From: Phycisphaeraceae bacterium
Lineage (GTDB): Bacteria; Planctomycetota; Phycisphaerae; Phycisphaerales; UBA1924
Direction of reading: 5' to 3'
Length of the DNA: 64,000 bases
Assembly: GCA_020639215.1 (NCBI GenBank)
Contig: JACKHA010000008.1
Location: forward strand, 36,893 to 100,892
This document shows, piece after piece, positions 29,808-38,603 of this stretch. The notes beneath the pieces are model-generated. The model did not search any database. It was given only the letters and a program-made list of their open reading frames with translations, and had not been told where the DNA came from. Positions within the stretch are counted from its first letter, which is position 1. Each line of letters opens with the position of its first letter. A program made the position numbers and the translations under genes.

Positions 29808-30872
29808 CTACAGCTGCCAGAGGCTCGTGCCCCAGGTCAGCCCCCCGCCGAAGCCCACGAACATGACCTTGTGCCCGGCCCGGACGCGTCCGGCGGCCCG
29901 CAGTTCGTGCAGGCACAGCGGGACGGACGCCGCCACCGTGTTCGCGTACCGGTCGATGTTGACGTACAGGCGGTCCTCGGCGAGCCCGAAGCGTTTGCGG
30001 GCCGCGTCCAGGATGCGCGCATTGGACTGGTGGCAGACGTACATGTCCACGTCGCCAGCGGCCAGCCCGGCCTTGTCGAGGGTCTGGGCGATCACGTCCG
30101 GGAAAGTGCCAACAGCGAACTTGAAGACCCCCTGCCCGTTCATCTGGACGCGGTGGACCATGGCCGGATCGTGCTCGACGCCCTCGGGATAGCCCCGCTC
30201 GTCCTCGGGGATGTAGAGATCGCCGAAGCGGGCCCCGTCGGAGTGCATGGCCTGGGCGATCACGCCCTTGGTCGGGTCGTCGGTCGCGGTCAGGATGGCG
30301 GCCCCCGCGCCGTCGCCGAAAAGGATCGCGGTCGAACGCCCGGCGTTCGAGTAGTCCATGAACCGCGACAGGGTGTCGGCCCCGACGAGCCCGACCCGCC
30401 TGTACTGCCCGGACCGCATCAGCCCGTACGCGGTGTTCAGGCCGAACACGAACCCGCAGCAGGCGGCCGAGAGGTCGAACGCGCCGGCGTTCCGGGTGCC
30501 CAAGGCCGCCGCGACGCGGCAGGCGCTCGGCGGGCACGTGGACTCCATGCTCATGGTTGCGACGAGGACCAGGTCGAGCGTGGCCGGGTCGATCTTGGCG
30601 TCGTCGCACGCGTTCCGCAGGGCGGCGGCGGCGATCGTGTACGTTGACTCGCCCCTGGAGAAGTCGCAGACGTGGCGCTGGCGGATGCCGGTGCGCTGGA
30701 CGATCCACTCGTCGGACGTGTCCATCAACCGCTCGAGGTCCTGGTTGGTCAGGCGCTTCTGGGGGACGGCCAGGCCCGTGCCGGCGATGGTCACACCTCC
30801 CGCGGGAGGCGGCGGGACGCGCCCGGCGGAAGCCCCGCCCGGCGAAGCGGCGGTGGGGTCCTGCACGCTCAT
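29808..30872 (-). CDS. fabH: Beta-ketoacyl-ACP synthase III
   Basis: A 354-residue KAS III, which condenses acetyl-CoA with malonyl-ACP to start fatty-acid synthesis. The catalytic triad is Cys138 in DLSAACCGFVFG, His281 in CHQSNARI and Asn311 in NIDRYANT; the family start GTGLAVPQKRLTNQDL and C-terminal GFGGGLTWG are also present. The first 25 residues are a Pro/Ala-rich extension. Its ATG overlaps the plsX stop by four bases (ATGA), which suggests coupled translation. It is the last gene of the classical rpmF-plsX-fabH operon. Confidence 0.97.
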   Translation of the reverse strand: MSVQDPTAASPGGASAGRVPPPPAGGVTIAGTGLAVPQKRLTNQDLERLMDTSDEWIVQRTGIRQRHVCDFSRGESTYTIAAAALRNACDDAKIDPATLDLVLVATMSMESTCPPSACRVAAALGTRNAGAFDLSAACCGFVFGLNTAYGLMRSGQYRRVGLVGADTLSRFMDYSNAGRSTAILFGDGAGAAILTATDDPTKGVIAQAMHSDGARFGDLYIPEDERGYPEGVEHDPAMVHRVQMNGQGVFKFAVGTFPDVIAQTLDKAGLAAGDVDMYVCHQSNARILDAARKRFGLAEDRLYVNIDRYANTVAASVPLCLHELRAAGRVRAGHKVMFVGFGGGLTWGTSLWQL

Positions 30873-31897
30873 GCCGGTTCGGGCTCGGCGATGGACGCGA
30901 CCTGGGCCAGGCGCTCGACGATCGCGTCGTTGACGCCGCAGGTCACGAAGTGGCGCGAGTTGCGGATGGCGGCCCGGATCGTGCGGGCCTCGGACGAGCC
31001 GTGGGCGCACATGAACACGCCGTTGACCCCAAGCAGCGGGGCCCCCCCGTGCTCGTGGTAGTCGTTCTTGGCGTAGATCTGCTTGACCACCGGCTCGAAC
31101 TTGAGCATCAGGGCGGGGTCGAAGGCCATGATCTCCGCGGCGATCGCGGAGAAGATGCTCTTGGCCAGGCCCTCGGCCATCTTGAGCACCGTGTTGCCGA
31201 CGAACCCGTCGGTCACGACCACGTCCGCTTCGCCGTTGAAGAAGCCGCGGCCCTCGATGTACCCCACGTAGTTGCAGTCGGGCGTGGCCTTGAAGAGCTT
31301 GCGGGCCTCCTTGACGAGTTCGCCGCCCTTGCCCTCCTCGGCGCCGATGTTCATCAGGGCGACGCGCGGGCGCTCGATGCCCAGCACACGCCGGGCGTAG
31401 GTCTCGGCCATCAGCCCGTACTGCCAGAGGTGGCTCGGGCGCGGCTCGGGGTTGGCCCCGGCGTCGCACAGGACCACCGGGCCGTGGAACGCCGGGATCG
31501 TGACCGCGATGCCGGGGCGGTGCACGTGCGGCAGGCGGCGCATGTGCATGATCGCGGCGGTCACGCACGCGCCGGTGTTGCCCGCGGACAGCACCGCGTC
31601 GCAGGGATGCTCGACGCGGCGTGAGCCGGCGACAGCCATGCGGACCAGCGACGACTCGGTTTTCTCGCGGACCGCCTTGGCCGGCGGGTCCTCCATCGAG
31701 ATGGTCTGGGTGGAATGCTCGAGGACGATCCGCGGGTCATCGACGCCGCGCTCGCCCAGGAAGTCTGCCATGAGCGGCTTGGGGCCGAACAGGACGAGCT
31801 GGTCGTCGGGGCCGAGGAACTCGCGGGCCTGGACGCATCCCTGGAGGATGGCGTCCGGAGCGTTGTCGCCCCCCATGACGTCCACCGCGATGCGCAT
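30869..31897 (-). CDS. plsX: Phosphate acyltransferase PlsX
   Basis: A 342-residue PlsX, which converts acyl-ACP to acyl-phosphate for phospholipid synthesis at the membrane face. The start MRIAVDVMGGDNAP is the family hallmark; SAGNTGACVTAAIM, LCDAGANPEPRPSHL, MNIGAEEGKG, VTDGFVGNTVLK and GGAPLLGVNGVFMCAHGSS follow as in other PlsX proteins. The start at ATG 31897 is chosen for this match over an upstream ATG at 31948. It lies between rpmF and fabH and overlaps fabH by four bases. Confidence 0.97.
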   Translation of the reverse strand: MRIAVDVMGGDNAPDAILQGCVQAREFLGPDDQLVLFGPKPLMADFLGERGVDDPRIVLEHSTQTISMEDPPAKAVREKTESSLVRMAVAGSRRVEHPCDAVLSAGNTGACVTAAIMHMRRLPHVHRPGIAVTIPAFHGPVVLCDAGANPEPRPSHLWQYGLMAETYARRVLGIERPRVALMNIGAEEGKGGELVKEARKLFKATPDCNYVGYIEGRGFFNGEADVVVTDGFVGNTVLKMAEGLAKSIFSAIAAEIMAFDPALMLKFEPVVKQIYAKNDYHEHGGAPLLGVNGVFMCAHGSSEARTIRAAIRNSRHFVTCGVNDAIVERLAQVASIAEPEPA

Positions 31898-31984
31898 GGG
31901 CTTGGGTCCCCTTGGCTGGTGGCGGGAGATCGCCCGAGCGGCACCCAAGCGGCACGAGGGGGGGCGGGCTCGGACGCGACGGGG

Positions 31985-32185
31985 TCAGGCGCCCTGGACG
32001 CCGATCTTGAGCTTGCGGACCTGGATCTTCAGCCCGGGGCGGACGTAGCCGGACTCGGCGCACGCGCGGTGGTGGGCCCGGGGCAGGCCGGACAGCGGGT
32101 CCACGCCGAGCTGCTTGGGAACCAGGAAGTCGTGGGCACGCCGGCGACGGCTTCGCCCGTGGCTCTGTCGTTGTGCTGGAAGCAT
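31985..32185 (-). CDS. rpmF: 50S ribosomal protein L32
   Basis: A 66-residue L32. The N-terminus MLPAQRQSHGRSRRRRAHD is the planctomycete form of the usual Lys/Arg-rich start with the conserved RRAHD. The four-Cys zinc ribbon of many L32 proteins is reduced to one Cys (HRACAESGYV), so this is a zinc-free form. It is followed by plsX and fabH on the same strand, the standard arrangement that ties ribosome and lipid synthesis. Confidence 0.9.
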   Translation of the reverse strand: MLPAQRQSHGRSRRRRAHDFLVPKQLGVDPLSGLPRAHHRACAESGYVRPGLKIQVRKLKIGVQGA

Positions 32186-32447
32186 CTGGGGCTCCTAACC
32201 CGCCCGGCGCCGGGGCGAAAGAGCCGCCCGGACCCCGATTTGCACGGTCGGAAGGCTAGCCTTTTGGGGGCGTTGGGTCAACGTCGGGGGCGATCCCGGG
32301 GCGGTTCGCGGCCCGATCGGGCCGCCGCGCCGATCGGGCGTCGGGTGGGGCTGGCACGCGCCGGGCCGCGGTCGCCCGCCGATGGAGCGACTAGACGCGG
32401 GCCATGGACGGAATAGACTAGGCATCGGCGTGGTGTTCCCACGCGCG

Positions 32448-32520
<73 letters not shown>

Positions 32521-32614
32521 CTTTGGCTTGGAGCCGCGCCGTCGGGCGCATGAGCTCTGCCCCCCACGAGGCCGGTCGATCTCATGGTGCCAACGCGCTT
32601 GGCCGGCGTCGCGA

Positions 32615-33226
32615 TCAATCCTCCAGCAACGCCCCCCACCGCTCCCCGATCCGCCCCCACGCGGCTCGCAGGCGCTCGCCCATCGCCTCCAGCGACGCCG
32701 GGACCACGCGGATCTGGCCCACCACCGAGATGAAGTTCACGTCGCCGGCCCAGCGCGGCACGACGTGGGCGTGCAGGTGGTCGGGCACGCCCGCGCCCGC
32801 GGCCCGACCCTGGTTGATCCCCGCGTTCACGCCCTGGGGCTGCAGCGCGGTCTCGACGATGTCGACGGCGGCGTCGAGCAGGGTCCAGAAGTGGCGGCGC
32901 TGCGGCGGGTCGTAGTCGAGCAGGCGGGGGCGGCCCTCGCCGAGGGCGACGAGCAGGTGCCCGTTGGCGTACGGGAACTTGTTGAGCAGGATGAGCCCGT
33001 GCGGGCTGCGGACCACGACGTGGTTGGCGATGTCGCCGCCCGGTTCAAGCCAGGCCGCGCGGAGGAAGCAGAGGTCGCCGCGGCGGGTGGGGTTGGAGGA
33101 GGAGGCGGTGCCGGGCGCTGCGGCGGACTCGCTTCGTTCGGCGTCGCCGAGGCGTTCGAGGTAGTCCAGACGCCAAGGGGCCCAGATGGCATCGGGGCCG
33201 GTGCGGGGTGGGTTGGGGTGAGGCAT
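32615..33226 (-). CDS. HIT family nucleotide hydrolase/transferase
   Basis: A 203-residue protein of the HIT superfamily. The catalytic triad is PDHLHAHVVPRW (His-x-His-x-His), preceded by GVNAGINQGRAAGAG, and the early strands are HVVVRSPHGLILLNKFPYANGHLLVA, as in Ap4A phosphorylase or HINT-type enzymes. It has a Cys pair (LCFLRA) but not the full zinc site. The likely role is hydrolysis of dinucleoside polyphosphates or nucleotidyl adducts in the cytoplasm. A Ser/Ala-rich insert (ESAAAPGTASSSNPTRRG) is atypical. It follows the EEP gene on the same strand. Confidence 0.93.
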   Translation of the reverse strand: MPHPNPPRTGPDAIWAPWRLDYLERLGDAERSESAAAPGTASSSNPTRRGDLCFLRAAWLEPGGDIANHVVVRSPHGLILLNKFPYANGHLLVALGEGRPRLLDYDPPQRRHFWTLLDAAVDIVETALQPQGVNAGINQGRAAGAGVPDHLHAHVVPRWAGDVNFISVVGQIRVVPASLEAMGERLRAAWGRIGERWGALLED

Positions 33227-33310
33227 GGGGAACGGTAGACGGAGGTGGGCTGAGCGCGTGGCGCCGGGGAGGCGCTCGCTTGCGCGTCGCGTTCGCTCGA
33301 TGGGCAGGAG

Positions 33311-34444
33311 TCAATCCGGCACGATGTCCACAACCTGCATGCGGTGGCGGGTGTCGCCGCCGTCTTCGATGGCGTAGCGGGCGGCCCGCAGGCCCGGGGC
33401 CAGGAAGCACTGGTCGATGTGGAGCAGCGGGCGTGACGCGGGCCAGGAGGGCGACGGACCCAGCCCGCCCTGATCGTGGGCGTCGGCCATGAGATACCCA
33501 GGGCGTCGGCGGAGGGTCCACATCGAGGCCGAGCCGCGCGGGATGTTGAAGTCGCCGATGAGCACGTCGGGTTCGGGGAAGGTCTCTTCGTCCGGGCCGA
33601 GCCACATCGAGATGCGCTCGCGGGCCTGCCGGGCGACGCGGAGGCGGTGCAGGCCCGGCTCGGACGGCAGATCGATGATCCACACCACGACGCTGCGGTT
33701 CAGCGGCGCGCCGACCTCGAGCTCAACGTACATGGCACGCCCGGGGTCGAGCGGCGGCTCCGTCTGGGCGTCGCGCAGTTCCTCAACCACGCTGACGCGA
33801 GAGGAGAAGCCCAGCTCGGTAACCCCCCACCGCTTGATGGGCCAGCGCGACAGCACGTTGATCGGCCACGTGCGGATCATGCCGCCCTCGGCCCCCAGGC
33901 GGCTCTGCAGGTCGTCGAAGTCCCAGGGCCACTCCTGGCGTGTCAGCGGGTTGACAACGATCGCCAGGTCCGGGCGCCTGGCCTCGATCGAATCGAACAC
34001 CTCGCGCGGTTCGGACCAGCCGATGTTCCAGTGGACGATGCGGAGACGCTCCTCGGGGGGCGGCGCGGCCCGGGCGATGTTCAGCGGCCAGCGCCACTCA
34101 AGCACCACCAGGTGCAGCGTCACCGCGAGCACGATGAGCCCGACGCCCGCGCGGGCGCCGCCCAGCAGGCGTGGCAGCAACGTGCGTCGGCGGCGCTCGC
34201 TGGACCACGGCACGAACCGGGCCGCCGGTCGCAGCCACTGGAACAGCAGCGACAGGATCGCGAACGAGACCCAGCCGACGCCCGCCGGCCACACCAGGAA
34301 CTGCCTCGGCACGAACGACAGGCGCTGGGCCCACAGCGCGCGATCGGACACGAGCAGGTTGACCGCCCACAGCCCAAGGGCCGCGAGCGTCGCCGCGAGT
34401 GAGAGCAGGGCGAGCAGCAGAATGGCACCACGGAGGGGTCGCAT
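33311..34444 (-). CDS. Membrane-anchored endonuclease/exonuclease/phosphatase family protein
   Basis: A 377-residue protein. The N-terminal 120 residues carry about three membrane helices (ILLLALLSLAATLAALGLW, FLVWPAGVGWVSFAILSLLF, AGVGLIVLAVTLHLVVL). The rest is an EEP domain: LRIVHWNIGW, DLAIVVNP, then the metal-site motif LIGDFNIPRGS and LHIDQCF near the end. The usual final Ser-Asp-His is replaced by TRHRMQVV, so catalysis may differ. Orthologues are often nucleases or lipid phosphatases acting outside the membrane. Start ATG 34444; it is divergent from the flippase gene. Confidence 0.9.
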   Translation of the reverse strand: MRPLRGAILLLALLSLAATLAALGLWAVNLLVSDRALWAQRLSFVPRQFLVWPAGVGWVSFAILSLLFQWLRPAARFVPWSSERRRRTLLPRLLGGARAGVGLIVLAVTLHLVVLEWRWPLNIARAAPPPEERLRIVHWNIGWSEPREVFDSIEARRPDLAIVVNPLTRQEWPWDFDDLQSRLGAEGGMIRTWPINVLSRWPIKRWGVTELGFSSRVSVVEELRDAQTEPPLDPGRAMYVELEVGAPLNRSVVVWIIDLPSEPGLHRLRVARQARERISMWLGPDEETFPEPDVLIGDFNIPRGSASMWTLRRRPGYLMADAHDQGGLGPSPSWPASRPLLHIDQCFLAPGLRAARYAIEDGGDTRHRMQVVDIVPD

Positions 34445-34630
34445 CGGGCCGATAGACGGTACCGCGTGCGGGGAGCGGGGGCTCGCGTGGTGCGGGTCCG
34501 GTTCGGGATCGGAGACGCTTGTCGCGGGAGCAGGCGTCGCCGACCAGCGCCGCGGCGACGCGCCCTGCAAACCTTGCTCGTCCGGCAACGTAGTGTCCAC
34601 GCCCCTGCATCGGCCGCCGTCTGCCCGCCC

Positions 34631-36247
34631 ATGCGTCAATCGACCCGCCTCATCCTGAACACGCTGATCACCTACGCCCGAATGGGGCTGACGGTCGGCA
34701 TCGGGCTGCTGGTCACCCGCAAGGCGCTGGCGCTGCTGGGCGAGGGCGACTTCGGGCTGCTGGCCACGCTCGGGGCCTCGGGCGCGCTGCTGCTGATCCT
34801 GTCCGACTCGCTGACCGCGAGCATGCAGCGCCACCTGGCGTACGAGATCGGCAAGGAGAACACCGAGGCGCTGCGGGCGGTGTTCAACACGGCCCTGGCG
34901 ATCTTCGGGGTGGCCGGGCCGGCGGTGTTCCTGGTGGGGGCGGCGATCTGGCCCCTGCTGCGCCCGATCGTCGACGTGCCCGAGGGCAGCGAGAACGCGG
35001 TGACGCTGGTGTTCATGCTCACGCTGGGCAACATCGTCGCGGCCACGCTGGCCACGCCCTTCCGCGCGTACCTGATGGCGCGACAGTCGTTCGGGTGCGT
35101 CGCGGTCTATGAGACAGCCCAGTCGGTCCTCGCGCTGGTGGCGGTGCTGCTGCTCACGATGGTCGAGAACGACCGCCTGGCGGTGTACGCATGGCTGATC
35201 CTGGGCGCGCGGGTCGGGGGCGAACTGATCGCGGTGCTGGCGGCGGTGGCGATGTTCCCCGACTGCCGCCCCAGGCCGTGGCTGGTGCGCCGGGACCAGA
35301 TCGGGCGGATCGCGTCGTTCGCGGGCTGGTCGCTGGTGGCGCAGATGGCCTGGCGGATCCGCGTGCAGGGCTCGACGATCATCGTCAACTCGTTCTACGG
35401 GGCCCGGGTCTCGGCGGCGTACGGCGTGGCGTCGCAGCTGGGCGGGTACCAGAACCAGGTCGGGGCCGCGGTGTGGCGGGCCGTGCGCCCGGCGATGGCG
35501 ACGATCGAGGGTCGCGGCGGGGTGCAGGGCGTCAAGGACCTGACGCTGGTGTCGAGCAAGTACCTGCTGCTGCTGACGCTGTTCATCCTCGTGCCGTTCG
35601 AGCTGGAGATGGAGGCGCTGCTCGACCTGTGGCTCAAGGAAGTGCCGGAGCACACGGCGATCGTGACGCGCCTGGTGCTCGTGTGGATGGCGATGTTCTA
35701 CGCCTCGCAGGGGTACCAGTTCGCGATGGAGGCCAAGGGCAGCCTCGGGCGGTACGCGATGATCATGGCGGTGTTCGATCTCGCGGTCGTGCTGACCCAG
35801 CTCGCCTTCCTGTGGGCGATGGGGCGCAGCGCGGGCGGGCAGCCCGTGATCGGGCCGTGGCTGGTGCCGGCGATCACGCTGGCGATCATCGCGCTGCAGA
35901 ACGTGGCGCGGGCGTGGTACGTCGGGACGCGGATCGACATCCCGCTGTCGCGCTGGTTCGCCGAGGTCCTGTGGCCGACGATGCTTGTTGCGGCGATCGC
36001 CGGCGGGGCGGCGGCGACGCCGATGCTGCTGATGGAGCAGGGGTGGGTGCGCCTGCTGGTCACGACCGGCGTGTTCGGCGTGGTGGCCCTGCCGACGATC
36101 TGGTTGCTGGGGATGCGGCGGTGGGAACGCGAGCACTTCACGCGCGTGGCGTCGAGCGGGGTGGGGCTGGCGATGCGGCTGTCGGGCAGGGCGTTGGCGA
36201 GGGAGAAAGCCGGGGCTGAGAAGAGCGCAGTTGAGAAGACGGAGTAA
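34631..36247 (+). CDS. Polysaccharide flippase-like (Wzx/MVF-type) membrane protein
   Basis: A 538-residue integral membrane protein with about twelve to fourteen hydrophobic segments. The layout, with RLILNTLITYARMGLTVGIG at the start and repeated Gly/Ser-rich helices (FAGWSLVAQMAWRIRVQGST), is that of the MOP/oligosaccharide flippase group that moves lipid-linked sugars across the inner membrane. It agrees with the sugar-related genes elsewhere in the window. A charged C-terminal tail (AREKAGAEKSAVEKTE) is likely cytoplasmic. The frame is open further upstream to 34466, but ATG 34631 is the start of the hydrophobic part and of the homology. Confidence 0.9.
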   Translation: MRQSTRLILNTLITYARMGLTVGIGLLVTRKALALLGEGDFGLLATLGASGALLLILSDSLTASMQRHLAYEIGKENTEALRAVFNTALAIFGVAGPAVFLVGAAIWPLLRPIVDVPEGSENAVTLVFMLTLGNIVAATLATPFRAYLMARQSFGCVAVYETAQSVLALVAVLLLTMVENDRLAVYAWLILGARVGGELIAVLAAVAMFPDCRPRPWLVRRDQIGRIASFAGWSLVAQMAWRIRVQGSTIIVNSFYGARVSAAYGVASQLGGYQNQVGAAVWRAVRPAMATIEGRGGVQGVKDLTLVSSKYLLLLTLFILVPFELEMEALLDLWLKEVPEHTAIVTRLVLVWMAMFYASQGYQFAMEAKGSLGRYAMIMAVFDLAVVLTQLAFLWAMGRSAGGQPVIGPWLVPAITLAIIALQNVARAWYVGTRIDIPLSRWFAEVLWPTMLVAAIAGGAAATPMLLMEQGWVRLLVTTGVFGVVALPTIWLLGMRRWEREHFTRVASSGVGLAMRLSGRALAREKAGAEKSAVEKTE

Positions 36248-36255
36248 CGCTCCCG

Positions 36256-36410
36256 TGAGGGGGCGGGGCTTTCCAGCCCCGCTCGCAGCGGCGACAGGCC
36301 TGCGCACGCCGGTGTCCACCGCCGTCGAAGGCTCCCTGCACCGACAAGGCAACAAACTCCCGCACGCGTCGACCCGAGTCTGGTCGGGCTGGAAAGCCCG
36401 ACCCCCTCGG
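36256..36410. repeat. Hairpin-ended dispersed repeat, copy 2 of 2
   Basis: Left end GAGGGGGCGGGGCTTTCCAG and right end GTCGGGCTGGAAAGCCCGAC..CCCTCGG match the ends of the element at 12012-12170. It fills the gap between the convergent flippase and Cys-rich protein genes and could act as a terminator. Confidence 0.7.
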
Positions 36411-36426
36411 TCAAGGAGGCGGTGCT

Positions 36427-36996
36427 TCATCGATCCCGCGCCGCCACCAGCCGCTCCAGCAGCCCGCGCCACTCGGCGTACTCGTATGGCACACCGAACT
36501 CCTCGTGGATCACCCGGACCCGCTCGTGCAGCTGCTCGCTCAGGTCCTTCTGCCAGTCCTGGGCCGAGCGGTCGCAGAAGTAGACGCGGCACGCCACGGG
36601 CTTGATGTCGTGGACCGTGCAGAGATTGCGACGCTGGAACGGGCAACCGCCGCGCTCGCGGGCGGCCGCGATGGAGGCTGGGGTCAGGGATGGCCGTCCG
36701 ATCTGGGGCAGCTCAAGGCCCGCACCGCGTTCTTGGTCCCCATTCCCCGCGATCGCCGCGTCATCCCCCAGTCGCACGACCGTGAACGCGGCCTCCAGCC
36801 CCGTCGTGTACAACCGATGCCCCGCGGCTTCGAAGTTGCAGCAGCGACCCGAGGCCCAGCACGCCGGGCCGCGCGCCTCGATGGCCAACGCGGTGTTCCG
36901 AAAGACCGCTCCGAGCGCATCGGCGACGCCGGGATCACCCGCCGCGTCGATCCACGCGATCTCAACCGAACCGCTCTCGCGTCCCCCGCCCGCCAT
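36427..36996 (-). CDS. Cys-rich YkgJ-like protein (possible metal cluster)
   Basis: A 189-residue protein with a metal-type Cys pattern: ASGRCCNFEAAGH near residue 50, then GGCPFQRRNLCTVHDIKPVA and CRVYFCD in the second half. This is the YkgJ-like (zinc- or Fe-S-cluster) family layout, whose biochemical role is unknown. The C-terminus (QDWQKDLSEQLHERVRVIHE) is helical. It lies 66 bases from the divergent gene at 37063, so the two share a promoter region. ATG 36996 is the only start in range. Confidence 0.82.
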   Translation of the reverse strand: MAGGGRESGSVEIAWIDAAGDPGVADALGAVFRNTALAIEARGPACWASGRCCNFEAAGHRLYTTGLEAAFTVVRLGDDAAIAGNGDQERGAGLELPQIGRPSLTPASIAAARERGGCPFQRRNLCTVHDIKPVACRVYFCDRSAQDWQKDLSEQLHERVRVIHEEFGVPYEYAEWRGLLERLVAARDR

Positions 36997-37062
36997 GACC
37001 GACGATAAGGCCCGTCGGCAGCCGGGCACGCGCCCCCGGTGCGGGTACAGTTCGGGCCAAAC

Positions 37063-38061
37063 ATGGAACGCTGCCTCGCCGACACCACCATCGCCCGACG
37101 CGAGATCGCCGGATTCAAGTTCCCGCTGGGCGTCTACCCCATCGAGCCGATGACCCCGCGCCCCGGGTTCATCATGAACTTCGAGGCCGCCGACGGCGAC
37201 AACGACACCGGCGACTGGGAGGAATGGCCCGACCGCTACGCGTTCGAGGCCGTGGTCTCGGCCGACCGGATCGAGTCGCTGTGCCGCCTGTGCTTCCAGT
37301 TGCTGCCGCCGCGCGTGTTCCCGATCCTGGACGTGATCGGGCACGACGCGTACCGCGAGATCGACCCGTACATCTCCTACGACCTGTGCGGGCTGGACCG
37401 GTTCCTGGAGAACATCGCCCGCTACCGCCCGTGGCTCTACGAGGACGGCCTGTGCGGCTTCGGGGCCATGTGCGACGACCCCTTCTGCTACGTCTTCCTC
37501 GACGAGCACAAGATCCTGACCCTCCGCGTCCCGCCCGAGACCAAGGAACGCGTCGAGCGGATTCTGGCGGCGTTCGACCTGGAAGAGGTGGACATCCCGG
37601 CCGGGGCCGACGCCGCGGCCCACGAGCACCGCAGCGTGCTCTACGCCCCGGACGACCGCCCGGAACTCTTCGCCCCGGACGAGATCATCGAGCGCCTCCG
37701 CGACGACTGGCGCCTGGTCCTGAATGTGGACGCCGAGAGCAACGTGGATGAGGAGGGCCAGGACTTGGGCTCGACCGCGTGGCGGTGCCTGGTCCGGACC
37801 ATGGTCGAGGCGCCCAAGGGCAAGGAGGGCGTGCTGCGGTACGCCGAGGTCCTGCTCCACGCCGACTGCACCGCCCAGGCGGAAGTGGCGGCCCGGGAGT
37901 CGGCCCTGTCGCAACTGGGCGACCAGAAAGTTGTCTTCGAGCCGATGGTCGTCACGGCCGACCGGCTGCTTCCCAAACAACTGCGGGCCATGCTCGGGGG
38001 CAAGCGGGGCGTGATCCGGACGACGCCGGGCACCGTCCACCGCCTCCGGTGGCTCAACTGA
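37063..38061 (+). CDS. Conserved hypothetical protein
   Basis: A 332-residue soluble protein, not assigned. It is acidic, has no signal peptide and carries a notable Cys set (LCRLCFQL, LCGLD, LCGFGAMCDDPFCYVF). The first half contains IARREIAGFKFPLGVYPIEP and a FVFLDEHK-like strand; the last third has a segment, RCLVRTMVEAPKGKEGVLRY, that may form a second domain. It is in a divergent pair with the Cys-rich gene. ATG 37063 is preferred; a GTG at 37039 is an alternative. Confidence 0.75.
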   Translation: MERCLADTTIARREIAGFKFPLGVYPIEPMTPRPGFIMNFEAADGDNDTGDWEEWPDRYAFEAVVSADRIESLCRLCFQLLPPRVFPILDVIGHDAYREIDPYISYDLCGLDRFLENIARYRPWLYEDGLCGFGAMCDDPFCYVFLDEHKILTLRVPPETKERVERILAAFDLEEVDIPAGADAAAHEHRSVLYAPDDRPELFAPDEIIERLRDDWRLVLNVDAESNVDEEGQDLGSTAWRCLVRTMVEAPKGKEGVLRYAEVLLHADCTAQAEVAARESALSQLGDQKVVFEPMVVTADRLLPKQLRAMLGGKRGVIRTTPGTVHRLRWLN

Positions 38062-38603
38062 CCACAACCGCTTGCTTCCCATGGACTTGCACGATTCTGA
38101 CGCGCCGATGTGCCGCGTCGATCGCAACCCGGTCCCAGGAACGAACTACCGGCTCGCCCGTCCAACCGGAGTCCGGGCGTCGGTCCTCCACCCGGGCCGA
38201 GGCCCGATCGTCCAACGCGGGCGGTTCGGTTCCCCCACATCGCCGGGCCGCCAGTTGCGTCCTTCCGAACGACCGGATACCTTGCGTCCCCCTGAAGAAT
38301 CGGGCGTGGGGGAACCGGTTCCCGAGGGGTTGGTGCGGGGTTGTGTTCCCTCCCGATCCCACGCGTCCGGGCAGGCTCCGGCCCAACGGTCGGCGCGGGT
38401 GTTGACCCGCGGGCTCGGTCGGCCAAACCTTTGCCCCCGATTCCGTTCGGTCTCTTGTGCTTGCTCTGGCCTTGCCGTCTCCGCTTCGCCGTCCTGTTTC
38501 GCGTTGGTTCCCGTCCCTACCCGTCCCCGCGTGATCGCCGGGGCGTGCAAATCAGCCGGTTCGCCCGGGTGGAGTTCGTGGCCCGCCCGTTTCGGAGAAC
38601 GCC
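38062..38603. other. Long gene-free leader before the secretin gene
   Basis: This 542-base region has no convincing gene, RNA or repeat. The only element I can support is GGAGA (about 38596) serving the secretin start. Apparent open frames are shadows of high GC. It could hold a long 5' leader with regulatory structure, but no riboswitch class is recognisable. Confidence 0.55.

Noticed and set aside
38062..38603. Riboswitch in the leader of the secretin gene
   Set aside because: The gap is long, but no known riboswitch core or clear set of paired stems could be recognised.
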